Of a stretch of DNA of 64,000 bases, positions 51,114 to 61,459 are shown in pieces. The notes under the pieces were generated by a model that was given only the letters and a program-made list of their open reading frames with translations, did no database searches and had not been told where the DNA came from. The DNA is from Listeria monocytogenes (GTDB lineage: Bacteria; Bacillota; Bacilli; Lactobacillales; Listeriaceae): assembly GCF_041765605.1 (NCBI RefSeq), contig NZ_CP168900.1, positions 698,001 through 762,000 on the forward strand, read 5' to 3'. Both the position numbers and the translations under genes were made by a program. Position 1 is the first letter of the stretch. Each line of letters begins with the position of its first letter.

Positions 51114-52634
51114 GTGCGTTTAAGTGATTTTAATACGTCATTATCGGGCATGTCAGCGGCGCAAATCGCTAATATGGTCGCTCAGCAAAATATTAGTAAT
51201 ATGAATACGCCAGGATACATAAGACAAGCTGTGGATCAGACGGCAGTTTACGGTGACGGTGGTCTGCTTGGTGGTAAACAAACAGGCTACGGAGTCAAAG
51301 TGATAGACATTAAACGTCTAACAAATACAGCGCTTACGACACAATACAATAATCAAATCGCCAAACAATCCGCTTCGTTATATCAAAGTGGGGCGCTCGG
51401 TCAAGCACTTAATTTATTTGGTACTCCAGGGAAAAATACGCCAAGTGATAATTTGGATAACTTTTTCACCGCTTGGGCAGCATTAGCGAAAAATCCTGAC
51501 CAAGCAACGAATACAACGGCACTTTTATCCAGTATGTCGATTTTTACGGACCAGTTAAACCAACTTCATTCGGGCTTAAAAGAATTAGAAACAACCATTG
51601 CAGCAGATACAGATGCCGCGATTCAAGACTTAAATTCATTAATTAAGAAATTAGGCAGTATCAATAAAGCAATCGGAAATGCAGGCTCCAACCCACCGAA
51701 CGATTTGCTGAACCAACGCGATCAACTACTTAGTACGATGGCTGGCTATGCTGGGATTTCCGTGAGCGCCCACCCAAATAACCCAGATGTGTACGATGTG
51801 ACAATTGGCGGACGTCTTGTTGTCCAAGGTGATGAAACGACCGAAATCACATCAACGCGAACCGCGACAGGCTTTGAATTTTCCGTTGATGGTCAGAAAC
51901 TCAACATGCCAGAAGGTTCGATTATCGCTTCCGTTCGTGTTAACCAAAATGAAATTAAATCGTATCAAGAAAAAATCGAAACTTTTTCGAACGGCCTAGC
52001 AAAAGCATTAGATGATATTCAAGTCAAAAACGTCAATAAAACAATGGACGATTTGCAAAAAATCAATGATGCGCTCCAAGCTAATCCGAACGACGAAAAA
52101 CTACTGAGCAATCGCGATGAACTTTTGCGTCAATTAGAAAAATTCCCTGGCGTGACTCGTTCTGGTGATACGCTGACGATTGGCGGAGTTGACCACGCGA
52201 TTGACACGCTTGGCACGAGTACATATGTAACCGATGTGAATGATTTTTCCATTCCAATTTTCACTCAAAGCTCTGGTAAATGGATCCTGAATCCCGCAAT
52301 CACAAGTAACGCTGATAACAAGCCGTTTCTAGGAGTTATCGCGGCGGATATCGCTTCCTTGAAAACAGACAAAAACATTCAAGGAACAACTTTCCCGAGT
52401 TTCATGGACGGAATCATTACCGAAGTGGCGACGGACGCTAGTAAAAGTAGCGCAACTTCTACGGCAGACACGCAAGCTTTAAATTCCCTTTCTGAATCAA
52501 AATCATCTCTTGAAGGAGTTAATATTGACGAGGAAATGACAAATATCATGCAATACCAAAGTTATTATGTGGCCAATACGAAAGCCATGAACACAGTGAA
52601 CGATATGATGAAAGCTCTCTTAGCCATGTTATAA
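51114..52634 (+). CDS. flgK: FlgK, hook-filament junction protein 1
   Basis: The 506-residue protein has N-terminal SDFNTSLSGMSAAQIANMVAQQNISNMNTPGYIRQ and C-terminal SLEGVNIDEEMTNIMQYQSYYVANTKAMNTVNDM signatures. GTG start. It forms the first junction layer between hook and filament and needs the FlgN-type chaperone encoded upstream. Confidence 0.95.
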   Translation: MRLSDFNTSLSGMSAAQIANMVAQQNISNMNTPGYIRQAVDQTAVYGDGGLLGGKQTGYGVKVIDIKRLTNTALTTQYNNQIAKQSASLYQSGALGQALNLFGTPGKNTPSDNLDNFFTAWAALAKNPDQATNTTALLSSMSIFTDQLNQLHSGLKELETTIAADTDAAIQDLNSLIKKLGSINKAIGNAGSNPPNDLLNQRDQLLSTMAGYAGISVSAHPNNPDVYDVTIGGRLVVQGDETTEITSTRTATGFEFSVDGQKLNMPEGSIIASVRVNQNEIKSYQEKIETFSNGLAKALDDIQVKNVNKTMDDLQKINDALQANPNDEKLLSNRDELLRQLEKFPGVTRSGDTLTIGGVDHAIDTLGTSTYVTDVNDFSIPIFTQSSGKWILNPAITSNADNKPFLGVIAADIASLKTDKNIQGTTFPSFMDGIITEVATDASKSSATSTADTQALNSLSESKSSLEGVNIDEEMTNIMQYQSYYVANTKAMNTVNDMMKALLAML

Positions 52635-52645
52635 GGAGGAAAATA

Positions 52646-53521
52646 ATGCGAATTTCAACGAATCAACAAGCAAATTCAATAATTAATCAGCTGAATAATG
52701 TCTCAGGAAACCTTGCAAAATACCAATTACAAGTATCTTCTGGGAAAAAGTATGAATCGATGAGCGAAAATCCAGGTGCAACAGCGCAAATTTTATCCTA
52801 TAATCATGTGCTTAGTCAGCTAAATCGCGAAAAAACGGACGTAACCGAAGCGAAATCACTATTAAATACGGCAGAAACCTCTCTTTCATCCATGTCTACA
52901 TCGATGAACCGGGTAAATGCTTTAGTCTTGCAAGCGATTAACGGCACGAGCGATAAAGACAATATGTCGCAATCGGCCGAAGAAATCAAAGGTTTACTGG
53001 ATGTTCTTATTTCTGTTGCTAACTCAGAAGACGATGGCAGATATGTTTTTAGTGGTTCTAGCACAAGCGTGAAGCCATTTACAACTGATAAAACAACCGG
53101 AGAAATCATCTATAATGGAACAACAGAAAATAAAAAATTCCGCGTAACGGACACATTAGAAGTAGAAGTTTTTCATGATGGCAGCGCGATGACGGATGTT
53201 TTTAACAACATTCAAAAAATCGTTGACGCAATGAAAACTGGCGATAAAGATGCTTTGTCTGCCTTGCAAGAAACAAACAGCAAGAATATTGAAATCATCA
53301 CCAATTCGATGACAAATATCGGCGGACAGAAAAACGGCGTAACAGCCTATGATAACGTACTTTCTAGCAAAATTGTCGACTTTTCCGAACGTAAATCGAA
53401 TGTCGAAGAAGTCAATATGCCAGAAGCCGTAAGTAATTTAAATAAAACATCGATTGCATACCAAGCCGCACTACAATCCAGTGTGATGGTGCAAAAATTA
53501 AGCATTCTAAATTATATGTGA
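52646..53521 (+). CDS. flgL: FlgL, hook-filament junction protein 2
   Basis: The 291-residue flagellin-like protein has D0/D1 ends (MRISTNQQANSIINQLNNVS, LQVSSGKKYESMSENP, and a C-terminal SNLNKTSIAYQAALQSSVMV helix). It carries a DGRYVFSGSST motif typical of FlgL. ATG 52646 after AAGGAGGAAA. Confidence 0.95.
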   Translation: MRISTNQQANSIINQLNNVSGNLAKYQLQVSSGKKYESMSENPGATAQILSYNHVLSQLNREKTDVTEAKSLLNTAETSLSSMSTSMNRVNALVLQAINGTSDKDNMSQSAEEIKGLLDVLISVANSEDDGRYVFSGSSTSVKPFTTDKTTGEIIYNGTTENKKFRVTDTLEVEVFHDGSAMTDVFNNIQKIVDAMKTGDKDALSALQETNSKNIEIITNSMTNIGGQKNGVTAYDNVLSSKIVDFSERKSNVEEVNMPEAVSNLNKTSIAYQAALQSSVMVQKLSILNYM

Positions 53522-53532
53522 GGTGAGACCAA

Positions 53533-54822
53533 GTGGGAAGTTCGATTGCAAGCAGTTTAATGGACCCAACGCAATATTATTCGCAATTTATTAGTCTTCA
53601 AAAAGCTAGTTTGGAAAAAGCAAAAACGCCTTATCAAAACCAAATTTCCAGCTACCAATCACGGATTGATCTTTATGCTAGTTTAAAAAATGCTTTATCT
53701 GAGTCGCTGAAAACGATGAGCTCTTTCACGACTTATGAAAGTAAAACCAAACTCGCGACTTCATCCAACGAAACGAGTTTTACTGTTTCATCAACGAGCA
53801 GTTCCGTCAACGGCAGTTATTCTATCGAAGTCCAAAACTTGGCGACTGCAGACACATACAACAAAGCAGTACCTGATATTGAGGCGAAAATCGGTGTAAG
53901 CGGGACAATCAAAATCAATGGCAAAGAAATTAAAGTTGATGCAGATAGCTCAATGAAAAATGTGATGAACACTATTAACAGCGCCGGTGCCAAAGTAAAC
54001 ATTTACACGCTAGGCGAAAATATGGTTGTTACAGCAGCAACTACTGGTGTCGAAAATAGTATTAAGTACGAAGGCGATTCCACCGTTTTAGAAGCGCTCG
54101 GTTTAGTACAAAATTCCCCAGACCATTTAGCTGCAGAGGACGCCAAACTCAGAATCAACGGAGCGACCGTTACAAGTGCAACAAACAAGGTAACCAACTA
54201 CATCCCAGGCGTGACCATCAACCTCAAAAAAGAAACAACTGGCGCTGAAAAATTAACCATCCAAGATCAAAGTGATGAAAAAGCAGCCAGCATGATCACC
54301 AGTTTTGTAAATACATACAATGCACTAACAAGCACAATGAAAACTTACACGGGAAAAGGAACGATTTTACAAGCATCTGCTGCCGACCTTGAAGCAAATC
54401 GTGCACTAAACAACGTATTCCAACATAAAAAAGATGGGAATACATTATTCGATTTTGGAATAAGTGTCGACAAAGAAGGTGTGCTAAAAGTCGATGAAAC
54501 AGCAATGAAAAAAATGGTAGCTGAAGACCCAAGCGCCGTCGAAAGATTTTTCTTTGGCATTGGTGGAATTGGCGACGAACTGTATCAATCTTTGAACAAA
54601 ACATTTGGCTCGACAGGCTTTATCAGTGATGAAACAACCTCGATGACGAATGAAATCAATAAATTAAATTTAAAATTAACCGACATTACTAGCCGAAATG
54701 ACACGTTATTAACGAATATTACCGATCAGTACAACAAATGGCTCGAAATGATGCAAGCCATGCAAAGTGACGCAATGACTCTCGACGCACTAATCGACGG
54801 TATGAACAGTTCTAATAAATAA
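53533..54822 (+). CDS. fliD: FliD, filament cap protein
   Basis: The 429-residue protein has FliD N- and C-terminal coiled ends (NSYQSRIDLYASLKNALSES region; ITDQYNKWLEMMQAMQSD at the end) and a central FliD_C-type domain including AASMITSFVNTYNALTSTM. GTG start after GTGAGG. Caps the filament so that FlaA can be added. The FliS gene follows. Confidence 0.92.
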   Translation: MGSSIASSLMDPTQYYSQFISLQKASLEKAKTPYQNQISSYQSRIDLYASLKNALSESLKTMSSFTTYESKTKLATSSNETSFTVSSTSSSVNGSYSIEVQNLATADTYNKAVPDIEAKIGVSGTIKINGKEIKVDADSSMKNVMNTINSAGAKVNIYTLGENMVVTAATTGVENSIKYEGDSTVLEALGLVQNSPDHLAAEDAKLRINGATVTSATNKVTNYIPGVTINLKKETTGAEKLTIQDQSDEKAASMITSFVNTYNALTSTMKTYTGKGTILQASAADLEANRALNNVFQHKKDGNTLFDFGISVDKEGVLKVDETAMKKMVAEDPSAVERFFFGIGGIGDELYQSLNKTFGSTGFISDETTSMTNEINKLNLKLTDITSRNDTLLTNITDQYNKWLEMMQAMQSDAMTLDALIDGMNSSNK

Positions 54823-54840
54823 AAATGGTAGGTGAAAAAA

Positions 54841-55227
54841 ATGCAAGCTTGGAAACGATATACCCAAAATGAACTAAACACGAGCAACCCCATTAAAAAC
54901 ACCATTTATATATACGAACGTTGTATTATTGAATTTAAAAAAATAGACAAAGCACTCGGACAACTGCATTTTTCCGAAGCGGACCTTATTCTTGATAAAA
55001 TGGAAAAAATCTTTGAAGAACTAAAATTACAATTAAATCCAGAAGCCGGGCAAGAACTTTACGATAACATTTTCGGCTTATATGAATGGATTTCTGAACA
55101 AATTCGCCAAATGCAACTACTAAAACAACCCGTTAATATTGATACGATCATTCATGTTATTACGCAGCTTAAAGAAGGCTACGAGGGAGTGATGAAACAT
55201 GAATCAAGCAAAGACACATTTGGCTGA
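54841..55227 (+). CDS. fliS: FliS, flagellin export chaperone
   Basis: I use ATG 54841, 6 bases after TAGGTG; GTG 54832 is within the site. The 128-residue four-helix protein begins MQAWKRYTQNELNTSNPIK and has the FliS pattern around YERCIIEFKKIDKAL. It binds the FlaA C-terminus and prevents early polymerisation. Overlaps the next gene by 29 bases. Confidence 0.9.
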   Translation: MQAWKRYTQNELNTSNPIKNTIYIYERCIIEFKKIDKALGQLHFSEADLILDKMEKIFEELKLQLNPEAGQELYDNIFGLYEWISEQIRQMQLLKQPVNIDTIIHVITQLKEGYEGVMKHESSKDTFG

Positions 55228-55480
55228 GTTAAAAGCACTGTTTCACTCGACGGGGCAATTAAACGTTACCCTCGAAGAATACCAAGCAAAACTAAATGAA
55301 CTACTAAAAAGCACCGAACATTTACCAAAAGATACAAAAGAAGCCATTTTAAAAGAAACAAGGGAAGTTATAAATAAAGGTATTCTTTTCACCCAAAAAC
55401 AATTAGAATCCACTGAAAATGCCTTTTCTGAAAATAAAAGTCGCAATGCTGCTAACTTGAATTATGCGAAATTTTTCTAA
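55199..55480 (+). CDS. FliT-like small chaperone
   Basis: The 93-residue helical protein overlaps fliS by 29 bases. Its place after fliD-fliS is where fliT lies in many genomes; FliT escorts FliD. The sequence has a helical LAELKALFHSTGQLNVTLEEYQAKLNELLK pattern but no diagnostic motif, so FliT is a position-based inference. Confidence 0.55.
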   Translation: MNQAKTHLAELKALFHSTGQLNVTLEEYQAKLNELLKSTEHLPKDTKEAILKETREVINKGILFTQKQLESTENAFSENKSRNAANLNYAKFF

Positions 55481-55500
55481 AAGAAAGAAGGAAATGACAA

Positions 55501-55902
55501 GTGGAAAATTATACCACGCATATTGGCAACTACTTGAATTATCTTCAAACAGCAAATCAAGTAGTTTCAAATAATATCGCCAACGCCAATACGCCCAATT
55601 TTAAAGCAAGTGAAGCGAGTTTTGAGGAATCATTTGGCTCAAGTTTGCGCGCATCTGGTCAGAATAGCATCGAGTCGGCCGGAAACTTAACGAAAACAAA
55701 CACAAAACATTTAGCTGGAACCGATATAGACGAAACAAATGCAAAACTGACCACCAAGAGCGGCTCTATCAACGAAGACGGCAACAATGTCAACGTCACT
55801 TCTGAAATGATTAGCTTAACAAAAAATAACCAAATGTACGCGCTCGCTATCAGTGCACTCAACTATAATTCATCCATCAACACAGCAGCCCGTGGAAAGT
55901 AA
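55501..55902 (+). CDS. flgB: FlgB, proximal rod protein
   Basis: The 133-residue protein has the YLQTANQVVSNNIANANTPNFK signature and a C-terminal EMISLTKNNQMYALAISALN helix. GTG start. Starts the flgB-flgC-fliE-fliF group, the core of basal-body assembly. Confidence 0.95.
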   Translation: MENYTTHIGNYLNYLQTANQVVSNNIANANTPNFKASEASFEESFGSSLRASGQNSIESAGNLTKTNTKHLAGTDIDETNAKLTTKSGSINEDGNNVNVTSEMISLTKNNQMYALAISALNYNSSINTAARGK

Positions 55903-55913
55903 GGTGATAAACC

Positions 55914-56324
55914 ATGTTTGAAGGAATAAACACAAGTGGCTCCGCGTTAAATGCTGCGAAACAATGGATGGAAGTTAGCTCTAACAATATCGCGAACGCT
56001 GATTCAAGCGCCGCACCTGGCGAGACACCTTTTCTTAGAAAGCGCGTCGTACTATCTGAAATCACACCATTTGAAACAGCTTTAACAGGTACAAAAGGTG
56101 TTAAAGTAAGCGAAATATCAAGTGATACAGGAAGCGTCAAACGTGTCTATGATCCAACTCATCCTAACGCAAATGAAGCGGGTTACGTCAATTACGCGAA
56201 TGTAGATATGACAGCAGAAATGACCAATTTAATGGTCGGACAAAAAATGTACGCGGCAAACACTTCCGCCTTACAAGCAAATGAAAAAATGATGGAAAAA
56301 GATTTAGAAATTGGCAAAGTATAA
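55914..56324 (+). CDS. flgC: FlgC, proximal rod protein
   Basis: The 136-residue protein has N-terminal SALNAAKQWMEVSSNNIANADS and C-terminal VDMTAEMTNLMVGQKMYAANTSAL signatures of rod proteins. ATG 55914 after AAGGTGATAA. Confidence 0.95.
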   Translation: MFEGINTSGSALNAAKQWMEVSSNNIANADSSAAPGETPFLRKRVVLSEITPFETALTGTKGVKVSEISSDTGSVKRVYDPTHPNANEAGYVNYANVDMTAEMTNLMVGQKMYAANTSALQANEKMMEKDLEIGKV

Positions 56325-56340
56325 AGGAGTGTTTTAAGAA

Positions 56341-56637
56341 ATGGCAATTGAAAGTATTAATGCAGCAAGTGTCTTACCTAAAGTAACACTTGGTGAAACC
56401 GCGAAAACAGACAATGCGACAGGTGCCGGAAATACCTTCACGCAAATGCTGGATAGTATGAGTGATACACAATCAAACGCGCAAACTTCCGTATCGAACC
56501 TTTTAACAACGGGCGAAGGAAATGCGAGTGATGTACTCATTCAAATGAAAAAAGCAGAATCAGAAATGAAAACTGCTGCGGTCATTCGTGATAATGTAAT
56601 CGAAAGCTACAAACAGCTTTTAAATATGCAAGTGTAG
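56341..56637 (+). CDS. fliE: FliE, MS-ring/rod junction protein
   Basis: The 98-residue protein ends MKKAESEMKTAAVIRDNVIESYKQLLNMQV, the conserved FliE C-terminal helix. It joins the FliF ring to the rod. Followed by a 67-base gap and fliF. Confidence 0.95.
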   Translation: MAIESINAASVLPKVTLGETAKTDNATGAGNTFTQMLDSMSDTQSNAQTSVSNLLTTGEGNASDVLIQMKKAESEMKTAAVIRDNVIESYKQLLNMQV

Positions 56638-56704
56638 CGGTTAGACTAGTCGGGGGAGTTTTAGTCAATCGTCCACACGAGAAAAATGGAGCGAAGTTTT
56701 TAAG

Positions 56705-58357
56705 ATGGCAAAAATAAAAACAATGTATTCGAAATTGAAGAATTGGCACAAAGGCGCGATTTTAGTCGGCCTTTTTGTCGTAGTCACGGTGTTATTACTC
56801 TACATGAACACGCCCAAAACAGAAGTTACTCTTTATAAAAATTTATCCGAAACAAGCCAACAACAAGTCACCGATCAATTAGCTAAAATGGGCGTTGATT
56901 ATACCGTCGACAAAAGCGGTAACATTTTAGTTGATGAAAAAGTGGAGACACTCGTTCGCGACAAATTCGCAGATCTAGGTATCCCTTACACAGGCCAAGA
57001 TGGCAATGACATTCTACTAAACAGCTCACTTGGAGCCAGTGAAGAAGATAAAAAAATGCAAGAAAAAGTTGGTACAAAAGTTAACTTAGAAAAAGAAATC
57101 GTTCAAAGTTATGGCACGACCGTGGACAGCGCATCAGTCCAACTAACGTTGCCAGAATCAAGTTCGATTTTTGAAGAAGCAAGCCAAAAAGGAACAGCCG
57201 CAGTAACGCTCAAAACCAAAAACAATCAAACACTAACAAGCGAACAAGTTCTCGGCATTCAGCGCACCGTCAGCGCAGCCGTACCAAATGTTGCTAGTGA
57301 TGACGTAGCAATTATTGATACGAAAAATGGTGTTATCTCCGAAGCAGACACATCCAAAGAAGAAGGCAGTTCCGCTTATAAAAATGAAGTTGATATCCAA
57401 AATGCGATTGGAAAAAATGTGAAAACAGATATCGAAGGGACACTTTCCAGTATTTTTGCCCTTGATAATTTCCGCGTGAATACAAATGTCACGGTTAATT
57501 TTGACGAAATCAAACAAAATACCGAACATTATCCAAACGACGGAAAAGTACGTAGCAACCAAAAAGACACATCAACAGACACATCAAAAGGTTCCGCGAA
57601 TACGACGGAATCAGGAACCGCATCAAACGCTGACGTACCAAATTACACGGAACAAAACGGTGACGACACTAACACCTATACAAGCGAAAAATCGAGTGAA
57701 ACAACGAATTATGAACTAGACTCCACCATCCAAGAAATCAAAAAACACCCAGCCCTAGCAAAGACAAATGTCGTTGTCTGGGTTGATCAAAATGCTTTAA
57801 ATAAAAATGGTGTAGACATGGCCGAATTCACAAAAGCAATTGGAGTTTCAGCTGGATTAACGCCTAATATGACAACCGAAGAAGCGGGCGCAGACGGAGA
57901 AGTAGCCGCCGCACCAACATTCGAAGGTACTTTCCAAAATGGCGATGTTACCATCATGCCGATCCAGTTCTTAGACAACGCCACGCCAGCAGAAAAAGAT
58001 ACAACAGAAAAAGCAGCACCAGCAAGCAAAGCCTGGATTTGGTGGCTTGCAGGAAGTTTACTCTTCGCCATCATTGCAGCTGGAATTATTGCCTACATTA
58101 TCTTCCTTAAACGTAAAGAACAACTAGAAGAAGCATTGGAACCAGAAGAAAAAGACTACATTCCAGCCGAAGAAGCAATCATCAACCCAGAAGAACATCC
58201 AGATTTCAACTTCCAAACAGATGCATTCGACTTATCAGAACCAGAATTAAAAGCTCGCAAAGAAAGCTTGAAAAATAAACTCGGTGAAATGGCCAAAGAA
58301 GACCCAGGGCGCGCCGCAGCAGTCATCCAAAAATGGCTCAATGAAAGGCAGGAATAA
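56705..58357 (+). CDS. fliF: FliF, MS-ring protein
   Basis: The 550-residue protein has two membrane helices (about residues 19-39 and 440-462) around a large periplasmic-side ring domain with the EKEIVQSYGTTVDSASVQLTLPE segment and a Ser/Thr/Asn-rich middle loop (about 290-345). Its C-terminal cytoplasmic tail binds FliG. Base of the flagellum. No ribosome binding site of strong type (GGAGCG). Confidence 0.95.
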   Translation: MAKIKTMYSKLKNWHKGAILVGLFVVVTVLLLYMNTPKTEVTLYKNLSETSQQQVTDQLAKMGVDYTVDKSGNILVDEKVETLVRDKFADLGIPYTGQDGNDILLNSSLGASEEDKKMQEKVGTKVNLEKEIVQSYGTTVDSASVQLTLPESSSIFEEASQKGTAAVTLKTKNNQTLTSEQVLGIQRTVSAAVPNVASDDVAIIDTKNGVISEADTSKEEGSSAYKNEVDIQNAIGKNVKTDIEGTLSSIFALDNFRVNTNVTVNFDEIKQNTEHYPNDGKVRSNQKDTSTDTSKGSANTTESGTASNADVPNYTEQNGDDTNTYTSEKSSETTNYELDSTIQEIKKHPALAKTNVVVWVDQNALNKNGVDMAEFTKAIGVSAGLTPNMTTEEAGADGEVAAAPTFEGTFQNGDVTIMPIQFLDNATPAEKDTTEKAAPASKAWIWWLAGSLLFAIIAAGIIAYIIFLKRKEQLEEALEPEEKDYIPAEEAIINPEEHPDFNFQTDAFDLSEPELKARKESLKNKLGEMAKEDPGRAAAVIQKWLNERQE

Positions 58358-58359
58358 AA

Positions 58360-59466
58360 ATGGCAGAAACACTCAAAGAAACCTTAGAAGAAACAAATGC
58401 TGAACTAGAAACAGTTGAAGTAGAAGAAACAGAAGAAAAATCAACTCCTTCAGCAGAATCAGGTATTTCAAGACGTGAAAAAGCCGCCCTTATTATTTGG
58501 AGTCTCGATGAACAAATCGCAACCGAAGTGGTAGATTTGCTTCCTGATGCATCCAAACAACGCCTTGCACGTGAAATGGCCAAAATGAAAGAAATGGACG
58601 GCGGCGCAGTGGAAGAAGCAACTAGAGAATTTTTAGGGGAATTAGAACTTCTTTCAGGAGGAATTGCTAAACTCGACCGTGAACACTTACAACGCTTGTT
58701 CCCAGACATGACGACGGAAGAACTAAATCAACTCATTTACGGAGTAGAAGCAGAATCACGTATCGGCGAAACTGCGCTAGATATTTTACGAGAAATTGAT
58801 GATGTTGACTCCTTGTTTACAATTATTAGCGACGAATCGCCACAAACCATCGCGATGATAGCCTCTTACATGAAACCAGAAGAAGCATCAAAACTTCTAG
58901 CCTTATTGCCAGAAGAAAAAATGATTAACACTGTCATTGGCATCGCAAGCCTAGAACAATTCGATAGCGAAGTCATGCAAAACGTTTCTAACTTACTAAG
59001 AATTAAGCTCGACACCATGTCGAATAGCTCACTGAACAAAACAGACGGCATAAAAAATGTCGCAAATATCTTAAACAACGTTACCCGCGGTTTAGAACGA
59101 ACAATTTTCGAACATCTCGACGCCGAACAAGCCGAACTTTCCGAACGCATCAAAGAGAAAATGTTTATGTTTGAAGATATTATTCTGCTTGATAACATGA
59201 CCTTGCAACAAGTTCTGGCCGAGATTCAAGACAACAATAAAATCGCTCGAGCACTCAAAAACGAAAAAGAAGAGCTCAAAGAAAAAATTCTATCTTGCGT
59301 ATCGAAAAACCGTCGCGATATGATTACCGAAGAATTAGAAGTCCTTGGCCCAATCAGACTTTCTGACGTCGAACAAGCCCAACAAGATATCGCCAATGTC
59401 GTTAAAAATCTGGAAAAAGATGGCAAAATAGTTATCCAACGGGGGGAACAGGATGTCCTTATCTAA
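58360..59466 (+). CDS. fliG: FliG, switch/torque protein
   Basis: The 368-residue protein has an extra acidic N-terminal stretch of about 30 residues (ETLEETNAELETVEVEETEEK), then the FliG N domain (REKAALIIWSLDEQIATEVVDLLPD), ARM-like middle domain and C-terminal torque helix with charged residues (SERIKEKMFMFEDIILLDN). Family length is about 335, so the acidic leader is a Listeria feature. It starts 3 bases after fliF and overlaps fliH by 14. Confidence 0.95.
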   Translation: MAETLKETLEETNAELETVEVEETEEKSTPSAESGISRREKAALIIWSLDEQIATEVVDLLPDASKQRLAREMAKMKEMDGGAVEEATREFLGELELLSGGIAKLDREHLQRLFPDMTTEELNQLIYGVEAESRIGETALDILREIDDVDSLFTIISDESPQTIAMIASYMKPEEASKLLALLPEEKMINTVIGIASLEQFDSEVMQNVSNLLRIKLDTMSNSSLNKTDGIKNVANILNNVTRGLERTIFEHLDAEQAELSERIKEKMFMFEDIILLDNMTLQQVLAEIQDNNKIARALKNEKEELKEKILSCVSKNRRDMITEELEVLGPIRLSDVEQAQQDIANVVKNLEKDGKIVIQRGEQDVLI

Positions 59467-60145
59467 TCCGCGAATCCCAAAAGGTAAAGTCACTTTATCC
59501 GATGTGAAAATGGAACTGTTTTATTTGGATGATATAGAAGAAACAGAAGAAGTCGAGTCACCATATTCGAAAGAACTTGAACAACTAGAAAGCCATCAAA
59601 AAGAACTCGAAAAACACCTATCTGCCATCGAAATCGAACAGCAAAAATTAGCTAACGAAAAAGCAGCACTCCAAGCTGAACGCCAAGCCATTGAAGAATT
59701 AAAACGCGAAGCTGAAGCAGAAATCGAAGCAAACAAACAAGCTTTTGAAAAAGAAAAAACACAAATGTATCTAACTATCACCGATTTCCTTTGGGATGAA
59801 AGTATTGATCTTGCAGAAAGAATCGTCCACCAAGCAATCGACACCCGCCAAATCGAAGTCTTACCAATGCTAACCGAAGTCATTCAAAAACTCCCAGTTG
59901 CTTTCGACAAACTAAACGTCACCACGCATCCAGAAACCTTAAAAGCTCTAAAAGAAGAAAATACAGGGACAAAATACGACTGGCTTTTAGAAAATATCCA
60001 TTGGAACTTCGATATGCGACTCGATTACGGCGAATTTACTGTAGAAGAAGAAAAGGAATACTTCGACTACCGCATCACCGAAATTTTCCAAACACTTCAC
60101 AAACAAAATGCCGAACGGAAAATTCTAGGAGGCGATAAACCGTGA
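59453..60145 (+). CDS. fliH: FliH, ATPase regulator
   Basis: The 230-residue protein has an N-terminal export/switch-binding stretch, a long coiled coil (residues about 40-105) and a C-terminal domain (LAERIVHQAIDTRQIEVLPMLTEVIQKLP) that binds FliI. Overlaps fliI by 4 bases. Confidence 0.85.
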   Translation: MSLSNPRIPKGKVTLSDVKMELFYLDDIEETEEVESPYSKELEQLESHQKELEKHLSAIEIEQQKLANEKAALQAERQAIEELKREAEAEIEANKQAFEKEKTQMYLTITDFLWDESIDLAERIVHQAIDTRQIEVLPMLTEVIQKLPVAFDKLNVTTHPETLKALKEENTGTKYDWLLENIHWNFDMRLDYGEFTVEEEKEYFDYRITEIFQTLHKQNAERKILGGDKP

Positions 60146-61443
60146 ACTGGTCGCCAAAAACCGAAGCTTGGCAAGAACTAAAAAATACCGTCCCATACAT
60201 CCAAAAGGGGAAAATCCACACAGTCCAAGAACAAGTCTATATTTCTAAAGGCCCTCAAGTGAAAATTGGCGATACCGTCATGGTCGGTGAAAACAAAGTG
60301 CTCTGCGAAGTAATCTCCATCGAAAAAGAAAACAACATGTTGCTTCCATTTAATCAGAGCGACAAAGTAGCATATGGCGACTGGGTTTACGTAACTGACA
60401 CGAAAATCACTATTCCGGCTGATGAATACCTCCTTGGAAAAGTCCTCAACGCATCCGGTGACATTTTAAACGAGGAAGCTGGTACTGCTAAATTTAAACA
60501 AAAAATGCCGCTTGAAGCACCACCAATTCATGCTTTTAGTCGAACTGAAATCACCGAAACACTCGAAACAGGCATCAAAGCAATTGACGGGATGTTAACC
60601 ATTGGCATCGGTCAAAAAATCGGTATTTTCGCCGGCTCGGGTGTTGGGAAATCTACCTTGCTCGGAATGATTGCCCGTAATGCCAAAGCAGACATTAATG
60701 TGATCGGCTTAGTCGGCGAGCGTGGGCGGGAAGTAAAAGATTTCTTGCGTAAAGATCTAGGTGAAGAAGGATTGCGTAAAAGCGTGATTGTCGCGGCTAC
60801 ATCTGATGAAAGCCATCTTATGCAACTGCGCGCCGCCAAACTAGCCACTTCGATAGCGGAGCATTTTCGTGATCAAGGTAAAACGGTCCTTTTAATGATG
60901 GATTCGGTCACTCGTTTTGCTGATGCGAGAAGAAGTGTTGATATCGCCGTCAAAGACTTGCCAATCGGCGGAAAAACACTGCTAATGGAATCCTATATGA
61001 AGAAATTACTAGAACGTTCTGGTAAAACAAAAAATGGCTCGATTACTGGTATTTATACAGTCCTAGTTGATGGCGACGATATGAATGGCCCGGTACCCGA
61101 TTTAGCGCGGGGGATTTTAGACGGACATATCGTTCTAACCCGTGAACTCGCCACAAAAAATCATTATCCTGCCATTGATGTTCTCGGCTCCGTTAGCCGG
61201 GTGATGGAAGAAATCGTTCCAGAAAGTCAGTGGAAATCTGCTTCGAAAATTCGCGAATGGATGAGTATTTACCAAGAAAATGAATTGTATTTTAAACTTG
61301 GAACAATCGAGCAAACAAGCGATAACGCGGCCATTTTTACAAGTAAAGAAAAGTCTTATTTCATCCACCAATTTTTAAAACAGTTGCGGGATGAAAGTGT
61401 TACGCTTGAAGAAACGAGTAAGCTGATGGAAACGCTAGTATAA
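60142..61443 (+). CDS. fliI: FliI, flagellar export ATPase
   Basis: The 433-residue enzyme is homologous to F1 ATP synthase beta: Walker A AGSGVGKST near residue 170, VGERGREVKDF, Walker B LLMMDSVTRFADARR. GTG start. It releases substrates from chaperones for export. No fliJ follows directly. Confidence 0.95.
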   Translation: MNWSPKTEAWQELKNTVPYIQKGKIHTVQEQVYISKGPQVKIGDTVMVGENKVLCEVISIEKENNMLLPFNQSDKVAYGDWVYVTDTKITIPADEYLLGKVLNASGDILNEEAGTAKFKQKMPLEAPPIHAFSRTEITETLETGIKAIDGMLTIGIGQKIGIFAGSGVGKSTLLGMIARNAKADINVIGLVGERGREVKDFLRKDLGEEGLRKSVIVAATSDESHLMQLRAAKLATSIAEHFRDQGKTVLLMMDSVTRFADARRSVDIAVKDLPIGGKTLLMESYMKKLLERSGKTKNGSITGIYTVLVDGDDMNGPVPDLARGILDGHIVLTRELATKNHYPAIDVLGSVSRVMEEIVPESQWKSASKIREWMSIYQENELYFKLGTIEQTSDNAAIFTSKEKSYFIHQFLKQLRDESVTLEETSKLMETLV

Positions 61444-61459
61444 CAAAGGAGTGCCGTGG